Shown here piece after piece: positions 6,317-13,508 of a stretch of 14,581 nt of DNA. The stretch's first letter is position 1. Every line of letters begins with the position of its first letter. This DNA is from Chloroflexota bacterium (GTDB lineage: Bacteria > Chloroflexota > Dehalococcoidia > UBA3495): assembly GCA_022563275.1 (NCBI GenBank), contig JADFNR010000089.1, positions 1 through 14,581 on the forward strand, given 5' to 3'. The notes below the pieces were generated by a model, which searched no databases, was not told the DNA's origin, and saw nothing but the letters and a program-made list of their open reading frames with translations. The translations under genes and the position numbers were made by a program.

Positions 6317-7693
6317 GTGATTGGCCGCCTTGGGAGACTACAAGCAATTTCGTTTCGAACTTCTTCTAGAACCCGCGCCCATGGCCGGCTCAACAACGTT
6401 TTCTATGGTTGGTGGCTGGTAGGGATCAGCGGGTTCGTGATGGTTATATCCACCGTTCCGTTGTTCCACGCCATGAGCGTTTGGGCCGTGGCCTTGGAGC
6501 GCGAATTCGGCTGGAACCGCACGCAGTTGGGCTTTGCTCTCACCTTCACCCGGGTGGAGGGCGGGTTCATGGGGCCGATTGAAGGATATCTGACCGATAA
6601 AGTGGGCACCCGCCGGATGGTTTTCATTGGGTTGTTGATCCTGGGCGGGGCGTTCATCTTCTTCGGACAGGTGCAGAACCTATGGATGTTCTACCTGGCT
6701 TACGTCCTGATGGCGGTGGGCCAGGGACTGGGCAGTTGGATCCCCCTGATGACCATGCTCAACCGGTGGTTCCACCGCCGGAGGGCGATGGCCATCGGCT
6801 GGTCCAACATGGGCAGCCGGCTGGGCGCGTTGATATTGGTGCCGGTGATCGCCTATTCCATCGACCCAGACTACGACCGTCTGGGTTGGCGCATGACTGC
6901 CACGATCCTGGGCATCGTCATTATTGTGGTCGCCGGGCCCGTATCCAAGCTGATCCGCAACCAGCCTCAAGATTACGGGCTTTTGCCAGACGGCGACAAG
7001 CCAACCCCTTCCGGCGCACCCGCGACCGTGGTTGTGGACACGGCCGGGGCCGCCGGGTCCCGTCCAACTGAGGTCGACTTCACTACTTCCGAAGCGCTGC
7101 GGACTCCGGCGTTCTGGCTGATCGCCTTCGGCCACGGTTTCACTTCCATGGTGATCCTGGCCATCATGGCCCACCTGGGGCTACTGATGATCGACAAGGG
7201 CTACCAATTGCAGGACGCCGCCTTCGTGGTCTCCGTTTACACCGCCGTGGCCATGGGGTTTCAGCTGGTGGGTGGCTACGTGGCAAGCCGTATCCCCATC
7301 AGACTGGCCCTGGCCGCCTTCACCAGCCTGCAGGCCATCGGCGTGATAGCTCTGGTCTTCGCCGACTCTCTGTCCACGTTCTACTTGTTCGCGGTGTTGT
7401 TCGGCGCGGGCTTCGGCGGGCGGAACCCCCTGACCATCGCCATCCGTGGCGATTATTTTGGCTCCGCGTCCTTCGGGAAGATATTGGGCATCTCCACCGT
7501 GCCCATGAACGTGCTGCTGCTGATCGCCGCTCCGTTGGTCGGCTACATGCGGGATGTCCAGGGGACCTACACCGACGCGTTCATCATCATGGTCATCACC
7601 AACTTCGCCGGGGCGGTGTGTTTCGCATTCGCCAAGCGGCCCGAGAAAAAACCGGCGCTCCAGCCCACCACGGCGGGCGAAGACGCCGGTTGA
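6317..7693 (+). CDS. MFS transporter, OFA/monocarboxylate-porter type
   Basis: A 458-residue, probably 12-helix inner-membrane transporter. FYGWWLVGISGF opens the first helix, as in oxalate/formate antiporter-like and monocarboxylate-type MFS proteins; the loop 2-3 motif appears as GYLTDKVGTRRMVFIG, and RNQPQDYGLLPDGD after helix 6 is a further family hallmark. It probably moves small carboxylates by proton symport or exchange; the actual substrate is unknown. GTG 6317 is the only usable start after the in-frame stop at 6290, and it leaves about 28 residues before the first helix. No clear ribosome binding site precedes it. The 70-nt gap after rsmI is AT-rich, unlike its neighbours, and may hold a promoter that I cannot assign. 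Confidence 0.85.
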   Translation: MIGRLGRLQAISFRTSSRTRAHGRLNNVFYGWWLVGISGFVMVISTVPLFHAMSVWAVALEREFGWNRTQLGFALTFTRVEGGFMGPIEGYLTDKVGTRRMVFIGLLILGGAFIFFGQVQNLWMFYLAYVLMAVGQGLGSWIPLMTMLNRWFHRRRAMAIGWSNMGSRLGALILVPVIAYSIDPDYDRLGWRMTATILGIVIIVVAGPVSKLIRNQPQDYGLLPDGDKPTPSGAPATVVVDTAGAAGSRPTEVDFTTSEALRTPAFWLIAFGHGFTSMVILAIMAHLGLLMIDKGYQLQDAAFVVSVYTAVAMGFQLVGGYVASRIPIRLALAAFTSLQAIGVIALVFADSLSTFYLFAVLFGAGFGGRNPLTIAIRGDYFGSASFGKILGISTVPMNVLLLIAAPLVGYMRDVQGTYTDAFIIMVITNFAGAVCFAFAKRPEKKPALQPTTAGEDAG

Positions 7694-7708
7694 TCTTCCT
7701 CATATCCA

Positions 7709-7751
7709 GTAAAGGCGCTTAGGCTTGAGCCGGCCGTTCAGGCGCCCTTAC
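7709..7751. terminator. Imperfect hairpin between convergent genes
   Basis: Arms GTAAAGGCGC (7709-7718) and GCGCCCTTAC (7742-7751) pair with one A-C mismatch, extended inward by a G-U and a U-A pair, and the loop holds a further GGCT/AGCC (7722-7731). It lies between the converging transporter (+) and cyclophilin (-) genes and overlaps the cyclophilin stop codon. There is no T run on either side, so classical Rho-independent termination is uncertain. Confidence 0.35.
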
Positions 7752-8272
7752 GACTCCTGGACCTCGATGTCGTTGATCTCTAGTGCTGTGGTTGGAGTGG
7801 AGGGTTCTCCGCCCCTGCCGGTGGTCACTGGGGAGTTGGCGATGGAGTCCAGTATATCTTCGCCGCCGGTCAGGTTCCCAAAGATGGTGTAATTGGGCGG
7901 CAGGCCCGCGTCTGCCCCGTGGACGATGAAGAACTGGCTGCCGTTGGTATTGGGGCCGGAGTTGGCCATGGCCAGGATACCTTTCACGTACTTTTTGGTT
8001 ACAGGCTCGTCGTCGAAGCGGTAGCCGGGGCCGCCGGTGCCGTCTCCCTTGGGACACCCGCCCTGGATCATGAAATTTTTAAGCACCCGATGAAATTTGC
8101 CGTCCTTGTAGAAGCCTTCACGGGCCAGAAACACGAAGTTGTTAACCGTCACCGGTACGTCCGCCGCGAAAAGTTCCAGGGTGATATCGCCGTGATTGGT
8201 CTTGACCGTGGCCGTATACGTCTTGGACTCGTCAATGGTCATCGCCGGCGGCGCCGAATACTGCTGGGGCAT
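7748..8272 (-). CDS. Peptidyl-prolyl cis-trans isomerase, cyclophilin type
   Basis: A 174-residue single-domain cyclophilin that catalyses proline cis-trans isomerisation in protein folding. Active-site residues are visible: Phe60, His61 and Arg62 in FHRVLKNFMIQGG (Gln70), MANSGPNTNGSQFF with Gln113 and Phe114, and LPPNYTIFG. The last has Tyr128 where the human cyclophilin A cyclosporin-contacting Trp sits, a common bacterial change predicting lower cyclosporin affinity. An insertion PKGDGTGGPGYRFDDE (74-89) is typical of bacterial and archaeal forms. No signal peptide, so cytoplasmic. Start ATG 8272 has GGAGG close upstream, and a promoter lies at 8313-8340. The gene is isolated between a converging transporter and a diverging dehydrogenase. 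Confidence 0.93.
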   Translation of the reverse strand: MPQQYSAPPAMTIDESKTYTATVKTNHGDITLELFAADVPVTVNNFVFLAREGFYKDGKFHRVLKNFMIQGGCPKGDGTGGPGYRFDDEPVTKKYVKGILAMANSGPNTNGSQFFIVHGADAGLPPNYTIFGNLTGGEDILDSIANSPVTTGRGGEPSTPTTALEINDIEVQES

Positions 8273-8312
8273 CTGTTTCCTCCGGTCCGTTCAGGTTGGA
8301 TTCCCGGCCTGG

Positions 8313-8340
8313 ATTGTAGCACCGGCACCGGGGGAGACAA
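8313..8340 (-). promoter_or_regulatory. Promoter of the cyclophilin gene
   Basis: Minus strand: TTGTCT (8340-8335), 16-nt spacer, TACAAT (8318-8313). The -10 matches 5 of 6 and the -35 4 of 6 consensus positions. Transcription would begin near 8306, leaving a leader of about 33 nt that includes the GGAGG ribosome binding site. Confidence 0.55.
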
Positions 8341-8359
8341 CAGGCGGCACGACCAAACG

Positions 8360-8388
8360 AAGAGGCCCGCATGCCACGCGGGCCTTTT
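8360..8388. terminator. Orphan terminator-like hairpin
   Basis: A stem of 11 pairs (8360-8370 with 8378-8388, including one G-U) with core AGGCCCGC/GCGGGCCT, a 7-nt loop and T-rich flanks on both strands. No gene ends on either side: the cyclophilin gene starts at 8272 (-) and the dehydrogenase transcript starts near 8496 (+). It may end a short minus-strand RNA starting behind the TATAAT at 8422-8417, or shield the cyclophilin promoter from read-through. Confidence 0.5.
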
Positions 8389-8483
8389 ACGCAACCGTTC
8401 CCGCCCATAGTCCGGAATTATACCCACTACGTTTTGACCGGCCCGAATCGGGATCGCGGCGGGGAAATTACGGCGCCGGGGGC

Positions 8484-8489
8484 TATAAT
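8484..8489 (+). promoter_or_regulatory. -10 box (TATAAT) of the dehydrogenase gene
   Basis: A perfect TATAAT in an AT-rich patch of an otherwise GC-rich gap. No good -35 is seen 16-18 nt upstream. Transcription would begin near 8496, about 146 nt before the preferred TTG start at 8642. Confidence 0.45.
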
Positions 8490-8582
8490 TAAATAGCGGG
8501 GCAAAATAGTTGAAAATGGCAGGTGAAAACGGCCAGGGAAAATCTGCCAGAGACCGCCCCGCATCTCATTCATTAGATAGAT

Positions 8583-8612
8583 GGGTCTTTCTTGGCTTGC
8601 TTGGAAAGACCC
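8583..8612 (+). promoter_or_regulatory. Hairpin in the dehydrogenase leader
   Basis: Perfect 9-bp arms GGGTCTTTC (8583-8591) and GAAAGACCC (8604-8612) around a 12-nt loop, ending 17 nt before the ribosome binding site AGGGGG (8630-8635). No T run follows, so it is not a terminator; a role in RNA stability or translation control is possible. It matches no riboswitch class that I recognise. Confidence 0.5.
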
Positions 8613-8641
8613 TTAAAGAACGGGGAAACAGGGGGCCTAAG

Positions 8642-9712
8642 TTGGAGATTCTTAAGCAGATGGGGGCCGACGGCCACGAGCAGTTGGTGATGGTCTCCGA
8701 TGTTGGTTCAGGGCTGAGGGCCATCATCGCCATCCACGACACCACATTGGGGCCGGCCTGTGGCGGCACCCGCATCTGGCCCTACGAGTCGGAGCAAGAA
8801 GCGGTCTGGGACGCCCTGCGTTTGTCCCGGGCCATGACCTACAAATCGGCGGCGGCCGGCCTGCCCCTGGGCGGCGGCAAGGGAGTGATCATCGCCGACT
8901 CCCACACCGAAAAAACCGAGGCTATGGTCCGGGCCTACGGCCGGTTTGTGGACACCCTGGGCGGCCGCTATCTGACCACCACCGACGTGGGCAGCACCGG
9001 CCAGGATATGGAATATATCAAGCAGGAGACCGACTATGTGCTCGGCCTGCCAACCAACGCCGGCGGCAGCGGCGACACGTCGATAATGACCGGGCTGGGC
9101 GTCTATATGGGCATGAAGGCCTGCGCCAAGGAGGCCTGGGGGATCGAGTCCCTGACGGGCAAGACCGTGGCGATGCAGGGGTTCGGAAAGGTGGCGACCC
9201 ACACCGCCCACCATCTGTTGAAAGAGGACGCCATCGTGGTGGTGACCGACGTTTTTGACGGCGCGCTGGACCGGGCCCGAGACCTCGGTCTGAGTGTGGT
9301 CAAGCCCGACGACATCTACGGCGTGGACTGCGACATCTTCGCGCCCTGCGCTCTCGGCGGGGTGATCAACCCCAAGACCATTCCCCAGTTGCGGTGCAAG
9401 GTGGTTGCCGGGGGAGCCAACAACCAACTCCTGTCCGACAGCGACGGCGAGAAATTGCACCGCCTGGGCATCGTATACGGCCCGGACTACATCTTGAACA
9501 GCGGCGGCATCATCAACGCCGAAGCTGAGATAGGCCGGAAATACAACCCGGACCGGGCCAGGGAAAAGACCGAACGCATCTACGAGACCATGGAACGGGT
9601 GATCGCAATTTCCAAGCATGAGGAGATCACCACGGCCAAGGCGGCGGACCGGCTGGCCGAGGACCGGCTAAAGTCGGTGCGGGGTATACGCCGGATGTAC
9701 CGTTCCAACTAG
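8642..9712 (+). CDS. Leucine-dehydrogenase-type (Glu/Leu/Phe/Val) amino-acid dehydrogenase
   Basis: An NAD-dependent oxidative deaminase of branched-chain or related amino acids. From TTG 8642 it is 356 residues, close to the usual leucine dehydrogenase size, and the conserved lysines fall at 68 (MTYKSAAAGLPLGGGK) and 80 (the GGGK lysine), the same numbers as in Bacillus leucine dehydrogenase. Other hallmarks: PACGGTRIWPY (substrate side), TTTDVGSTG, the Rossmann motif VAMQGFGKVATH followed by VVTDVF (Asp at the end of strand 2, NAD preference), CDIFAPCALGGVIN, GGANNQL and PDYILNSGGIINAEAE. The frame is open upstream to TTG 8510/ATG 8516, which would add a 42-44 residue basic extension with no family counterpart. 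TTG 8642 has AGGGGG 6 nt upstream. Leucine versus valine or phenylalanine specificity cannot be settled. Confidence 0.88.
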   Translation: MEILKQMGADGHEQLVMVSDVGSGLRAIIAIHDTTLGPACGGTRIWPYESEQEAVWDALRLSRAMTYKSAAAGLPLGGGKGVIIADSHTEKTEAMVRAYGRFVDTLGGRYLTTTDVGSTGQDMEYIKQETDYVLGLPTNAGGSGDTSIMTGLGVYMGMKACAKEAWGIESLTGKTVAMQGFGKVATHTAHHLLKEDAIVVVTDVFDGALDRARDLGLSVVKPDDIYGVDCDIFAPCALGGVINPKTIPQLRCKVVAGGANNQLLSDSDGEKLHRLGIVYGPDYILNSGGIINAEAEIGRKYNPDRAREKTERIYETMERVIAISKHEEITTAKAADRLAEDRLKSVRGIRRMYRSN

Positions 9713-9732
9713 CGGAATGATATCTGAGAAAT

Positions 9733-9772
9733 AAAAAACGGCCGTCCCGATTCATCGGGACGGCCGTTTTTT
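9733..9772. terminator. Bidirectional Rho-independent terminator
   Basis: A perfect 18-bp stem (9733-9750 with 9755-9772) and a TTCA loop. The left arm starts with six A and the right ends with seven T, so it works in both directions, ending the dehydrogenase gene (+, 9712) and the CDGSH gene (-, 9798). Its core GTCCCGA/TCGGGAC is the same as in the terminator at 1892-1935. Confidence 0.92.
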
Positions 9773-9797
9773 TGTTACCGAGTTTCGCTGGAAGGGT

Positions 9798-10004
9798 CTA
9801 CGAAGCTACTGATTCTGCCTCAAAACCGGCATCCCGGTGCGAGGAGTCGCAGAACGGCTTTTTCCCGGAGTGACCGCAACGGCACAGGCTCGCCCACTGG
9901 CCCTCAGGGATGCTGTATTCTTTGCCGTCTTTGTCCGTGATGGTTATGGGGCCGGTAACGCGCAGGGGACCGTTCTCCCGAATCTCGATGTTGACGTCTG
10001 CCAT
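9798..10004 (-). CDS. Small CDGSH-type iron-sulfur protein
   Basis: A 68-residue protein with one complete CDGSH motif: Cys41, Cys43, Cys52 and His56 in CRCGHSGKKPFCDSSHRDAGF. In this family the three cysteines and the histidine hold a 2Fe-2S cluster that is redox-active and acid-labile. The first 35 residues (MADVNIEIRENGPLRVTGPI and on) form the small beta fold that precedes the motif. DSSH replaces the name-giving DGSH, a common bacterial variant. No membrane anchor is present, so the protein is soluble. Start ATG 10004 is preceded by AAGGAG at a good distance. Its partner is unknown; the co-oriented transporter upstream on this strand is separated by 145 nt. Confidence 0.92.
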   Translation of the reverse strand: MADVNIEIRENGPLRVTGPITITDKDGKEYSIPEGQWASLCRCGHSGKKPFCDSSHRDAGFEAESVAS

Positions 10005-10149
10005 TGTATCTCCTTAGAAACTGCTCAAATCCTGGATAGATGGGCTGGCCGTGCCAAATATTGCGCCAACTACCGCGAACTAAAAGTAAGTCTGACAGTC
10101 AAGGATAGAGGTGTCAAGCTGGCTTTTAGGGCCTGAAACGGCCTCAAGA

Positions 10150-11637
10150 TCAGTCAGATGCCGGCTCGGCCGCCACGGATTCGGACCGGGCTGCCGGCGC
10201 CGGTTTTGGACGCTCCCCTCTGAGCACCGCGATGGTGATTCCCACCAACAGCAGCCCGCCCATCATCCAGAAGGCCCATCTGAGCCCCGCCACGAAGGCG
10301 CCGGCGACCGCTGGGGACACAGCGTCCAGGCTGGGCTCAACCCCCCTTGCCCCCATCGTGACCACCACCACCGTGGTGGCGATGGCGATACTGGTCACGT
10401 TGGCCGAGTTGCGGACCAGTTGGGTCAGGGCCGACACCACACCGTATTGGGAGCGGTCAACCGCGCTCAATATTGAGCTGTTGTTCGGGGTATTGAACAG
10501 GGCCGTGCCGGTGCTCTGTAACATCAGCATGATGACGATCAGCAATACTGAAGATGACTCGGTGAGGGTGATGGCCATGATGAACCAAGCGGTGGCGGAG
10601 AGGGTAAGCCCTCCCACGGTCAGCGCCCGCCACCCGAACCGGTCTGACAACCGGCCGCTGAAGGGGCCCACCAGGACCAGGCAGAGCGCGGGGGCTATCA
10701 GCAGCCGGCCCACCTCCCAAGGGCTGAACTCCAGCACCCGCTGCAGGTAGAAAGGCATCATGAACCGGGCTGCCGAAGAACCCAGGAACGAGAACCAGCC
10801 AGCCGCGACGCCAAGTGCCACTAGTTTGCGTTTGAATAGCCGCATGTCCAGCATGGGAGACGCTGAGCGCAACTCCCACCAGATGAAGGCCGCGGACGCT
10901 GAGACTGTGACAGCTGTGCCGAAGAAGGTGATTCCCGATGTCCAACCAACCCGGTCGCCGTTGCCCACCACCAATAAGAACGCCAGCAGGGCCAGACCGG
11001 ACAACGCCGCACCGCCCCAATCGAACCGCTGCCGGGCTTCGCCCTCCGGCAGTTCCGGCTTGTCCAGGGGAAGGATCAACATGGAGATGGCGATGGTGAA
11101 GATACCGATGGGCACGTTGGCGAAGAATACCCAGCGCCAATCAAAGATGCTGACCAGCAGTCCGCCGATGACCGGCCCCGCGATGGCGCCCGCGCCCACC
11201 ACGCTCAGGTGCGTGCCCAGGGCCTTGCCTCGCTCGGTTCCGGGGAATGACGAGATCACCATGGCGATGCCGGAACTCTGCACCATGGCCGAGCCCACGC
11301 CCTGAAATACCTTGGCGCCGATCAAAGACCCCAGGTTGGGCGATGTCCCAGCCAACGCGGCGGCGGCGACAAAGATGACCATCCCGCCGACGTACACCTT
11401 CTTTCGGCCGATGATGTCGCCCAGACGGCCCATGGGCAGGATCAGGACGCTGATGGCCAGGGCGTAACCCACCACGATCCACTGGACGGTGGGCAGATCG
11501 GTGCTGAAATGCCGCTCGATGCTGGGCAACGCCACCAGAACGCTGCCGTGATCGACAACCGATAGGAAAGTCCCGATGCCGATGGTGCCGAACACCCACC
11601 ATTTGAAGTTCGGGCTGGCCTTGATGCGGGAAATCAC
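10150..11637 (-). CDS. MFS drug-type transporter, DHA2 (14-helix) family
   Basis: A 495-residue inner-membrane transporter of the EmrB/QacA family, whose members export drugs or metabolites in exchange for protons. Motifs: DHGSVLVALPSI in helix 1, the loop 2-3 motif GRLGDIIGRKKVY, and the antiporter motif C region GAGAIAGPVIGGLL in helix 5. The length and hydrophobicity fit 14 helices; the C-terminal tail is Ala/Pro/Lys-rich and cytoplasmic. The start is GTG 11637; AGGAG (11654-11650) is 12 nt upstream, longer than ideal, and no better start is seen. It follows another MFS gene on the same strand with a 58-nt gap, so both may be on one mRNA. No EmrA-type partner or regulator is adjacent. Confidence 0.87.
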   Translation of the reverse strand: MISRIKASPNFKWWVFGTIGIGTFLSVVDHGSVLVALPSIERHFSTDLPTVQWIVVGYALAISVLILPMGRLGDIIGRKKVYVGGMVIFVAAAALAGTSPNLGSLIGAKVFQGVGSAMVQSSGIAMVISSFPGTERGKALGTHLSVVGAGAIAGPVIGGLLVSIFDWRWVFFANVPIGIFTIAISMLILPLDKPELPEGEARQRFDWGGAALSGLALLAFLLVVGNGDRVGWTSGITFFGTAVTVSASAAFIWWELRSASPMLDMRLFKRKLVALGVAAGWFSFLGSSAARFMMPFYLQRVLEFSPWEVGRLLIAPALCLVLVGPFSGRLSDRFGWRALTVGGLTLSATAWFIMAITLTESSSVLLIVIMLMLQSTGTALFNTPNNSSILSAVDRSQYGVVSALTQLVRNSANVTSIAIATTVVVVTMGARGVEPSLDAVSPAVAGAFVAGLRWAFWMMGGLLLVGITIAVLRGERPKPAPAARSESVAAEPASD

Positions 11638-11695
11638 TTGGATACAGTACTCCTAAAATCCCCGCTATACGCCCTGGTGTTCGACCTGACGCCCG

Positions 11696-12967
11696 TCAAT
11701 GAGCCTGCCGCACCCTGGGGAAGACCACATATGAGATCGAACCCAGAACGAGTCCGGCCAAACCGACAACGGTCAGCGCCACCACCACTGTGGTTAAGTC
11801 CACCAGATAACCCACTGCCAGGCTGGACATGAAAACGAACCCCTGGCTGTATAGATGCAGGCTGGTTACGCGGCTCCGCAGGTGGTCGGGCACCAACGAT
11901 TGGATCAACGTGCTGGATGAAGTGCGGAAGGTCGCCTGGGCAAGGGACATCACGCCGATCAATACCAGGGCTGGGAACAGCCATTGGGAATGGGCGAACA
12001 AGACCACCGAGACGGATGCGAGCAGGATGGCCCACAGGCAGATCAGTCCCCGGTTCCTGCCGAAACCCACCGAGGCGATCGTTAGGGCCGACAGAAGCCC
12101 GCCAAACCCGGTGACGGCCAGCAGATAGCCGCCTGTGTCGGCGCTCCGGTGCAGGACTTCAACGGTGAACACCGGCAGCATGAACCAGACCGGATGGAGC
12201 AGGACGTTGGGTATCAGTCCCAGTAGTATCAAATGCCAGATCACCCGTTCTTGTTTCCTGACGTAATTGAGGCCCTCCATGAAATTGGCCCAGGGCGAAC
12301 CACCCGAATCGGCCGGCGGTCTTTGGTAGTAGGGGGTCTTCATCGGCAAGAAGACCAATACCGTGGCCGCATACAGGCCGGCCTCGATGGTGAAGTTCCA
12401 GGTGAACCCCAAGGAGGTGATCAAGACCCCGCCGATGAGCGGGCCAATCATTCTGGTGCCGGTGATGGTCAGGGTGTTGGAGGCGTAGGCGTTGACCAGG
12501 GCTTCTCTGGGGACAGTATTGGCAATCAGGGTCTGACGCATGGTCAGGCTTATCGACCAGCAGATGCCCGACACAAATACGTAGATATAGGCGTGCCACC
12601 ATTCCACGTGGCCCAGGTGCACCACGATGGCAAACGTGATGGCGGCGGCGGTCATGAAACTCTGGACGGCCATCACCAACTTTCTGCGGTCGACCCGGTC
12701 GCCCAGCACCCCTGCCCACGGGCCTACGACCAGGGTCGGCAGCGTCGTCATTCCGCCAACGGCTACCACCAGGAGTCCGGAGATGGCAAAAGAATCGGTC
12801 AGGTCGCGCACCAGCCAGCCCACGGAGAGCAGTTGCAGCCACTGGGCGGTGTTGGCGAAGAAATTTCCGACCCAGAGAAAACGGAAGTCCCGGTAGGCCC
12901 GCCACGAGTCCAGTGTCTGGAGACGCCGCCGCGGCCGCCTGCTGGCCTGGCTGGGAGCCCGCGTCAC
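11696..12967 (-). CDS. MFS transporter, MFS_3/EntS-like family
   Basis: A 423-residue transporter predicted to have 12 helices. After a basic N-terminus (RRPRRRLQTLDSW) comes RDFRFLWVGNFFANTAQWLQ, the typical entry into helix 1 of the EntS/MFS_3 group, then WAGVLGDRVDRRKLVMAVQ as the loop 2-3 motif. NTLTITGTRMIGPLIGG is the helix 5 region. Characterised relatives export siderophores or macrolides; the substrate here is unknown. GTG 12967 is the start because the ATG one base upstream reads ATGTGA. The ribosome binding site is weak. It diverges from the fmdB-like gene and precedes the DHA2 transporter by 58 nt. Confidence 0.85.
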   Translation of the reverse strand: MTRAPSQASRRPRRRLQTLDSWRAYRDFRFLWVGNFFANTAQWLQLLSVGWLVRDLTDSFAISGLLVVAVGGMTTLPTLVVGPWAGVLGDRVDRRKLVMAVQSFMTAAAITFAIVVHLGHVEWWHAYIYVFVSGICWSISLTMRQTLIANTVPREALVNAYASNTLTITGTRMIGPLIGGVLITSLGFTWNFTIEAGLYAATVLVFLPMKTPYYQRPPADSGGSPWANFMEGLNYVRKQERVIWHLILLGLIPNVLLHPVWFMLPVFTVEVLHRSADTGGYLLAVTGFGGLLSALTIASVGFGRNRGLICLWAILLASVSVVLFAHSQWLFPALVLIGVMSLAQATFRTSSSTLIQSLVPDHLRSRVTSLHLYSQGFVFMSSLAVGYLVDLTTVVVALTVVGLAGLVLGSISYVVFPRVRQAH

Positions 12968-13004
12968 ATCCGGGTCTTCGCCCCGCCTAACGATGATGCG
13001 GCCC

Positions 13005-13033
13005 TTGACGCTTCATATTTGATTCGGTTAAAT
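13005..13033 (+). promoter_or_regulatory. Sigma-70-type promoter of the FmdB-family gene
   Basis: TTGACG (13005-13010), 17-nt spacer, TTAAAT (13028-13033). The -35 matches 5 of 6 and the -10 4 of 6 consensus positions, with the spacing ideal. Transcription would begin near 13040, at a small CAGAT/ATCTG hairpin (13040-13056), giving a leader of about 83 nt. Confidence 0.6.
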
Positions 13034-13086
13034 TCAATTCAGATCCTGCTCATCTGTAAGATTTGGCAGATAGATTTAGCGAATTT

Positions 13087-13108
13087 GACCGGTTTTAGAC
13101 CGGATTTT
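13087..13108 (+). repeat. Tandem 11-nt repeat in the FmdB leader
   Basis: Two copies of GACCGGWTTTW, at 13087-13097 and 13098-13108, stand head to tail just before the GGGAGGG ribosome binding site. The 11-nt period is close to one DNA helix turn, so a dimeric regulator or RNA-binding protein is conceivable; chance is also possible at this length. Confidence 0.45.
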
Positions 13109-13122
13109 GGGAGGGCGCTGAT

Positions 13123-13353
13123 ATGCCTCTGTACGAATACCTCTGCCCCACCTGTAACCATAAGTTCGAGAAGCTCCAGTCCATGAGTTCCACCGGAGCC
13201 GATTGCCCCAACTGTGAGCAGCCCGCCAAACGCGCCATCTCAGTGTTCGCGGCCGTATCCAAGGGCGGCGCCGAGATGCCCAGCGCGATGGGTCCACTGC
13301 CTCCGTTGGGCGGCGGCGGGTGCTGCGGCGGCGGTTGTGGCTGCGGCCCGTAA
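13123..13353 (+). CDS. FmdB-family zinc-ribbon protein
   Basis: A 76-residue protein. Its first 35 residues MPLYEYLCPTC and on are the FmdB/CxxC-CxxC putative regulatory zinc ribbon, with Cys8, Cys11, Cys28 and Cys31 as zinc ligands. The family is named after a gene near formamidase/amidase operons, and its molecular role is not established. The C-terminus (62-76) is a Gly/Cys tail with Cys67, Cys68, Cys72 and Cys74, which could bind a second metal. Start ATG 13123 has GGGAGGG upstream at a normal distance, and a clear promoter lies at 13005-13033. The gene stands alone between a promoter and a terminator. Confidence 0.9.
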   Translation: MPLYEYLCPTCNHKFEKLQSMSSTGADCPNCEQPAKRAISVFAAVSKGGAEMPSAMGPLPPLGGGGCCGGGCGCGP

Positions 13354-13390
13354 ACCACGATAATAGGCCGCGATAACCGGAACTCGCGTG

Positions 13391-13421
13391 AAACAGGGGC
13401 AAGAAACACTTGCCCCTGTTT
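13391..13421. terminator. Bidirectional Rho-independent terminator
   Basis: A perfect 13-bp stem (13391-13403 with 13409-13421), core CAGGGGCAAG/CTTGCCCCTG, 5-nt loop, followed on the plus strand by a run of T (to 13424) and preceded by A on the left arm. It ends the FmdB gene (+, 13353) and can serve the DUF1461 gene (-, 13509). Its core differs from the other two strong terminators. Confidence 0.9.
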
Positions 13422-13508
13422 TTTGTCTTTTGACTTTACGATTCGACGGGTCCAGGGCGGCGGCCCGGCGTGTTGCCACCCGGTATCGGAGCTTAGTCTA
13501 GGTCAGGC

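Noticed and set aside
8510..8641. A 44-residue N-terminal extension on the dehydrogenase
   Set aside because: It has no family counterpart, contains a perfect inverted repeat, and the family residue numbering fits a start at 8642.
8708..9619. Long minus-strand open frame opposite the dehydrogenase
   Set aside because: It mirrors the codon structure of the dehydrogenase and has no motif of its own.
10005..10149. Two TTGAC elements (minus strand) in front of the CDGSH gene
   Set aside because: TTGACA and TTGACT are present but neither has a reasonable -10 box at 16-18 nt, so I do not call a promoter.
12233..13186. Plus-strand open frame running across the MFS_3 transporter and the FmdB promoter
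   Set aside because: It spans a coding region, a promoter and the start of another gene in a different frame, so it is a shadow frame.
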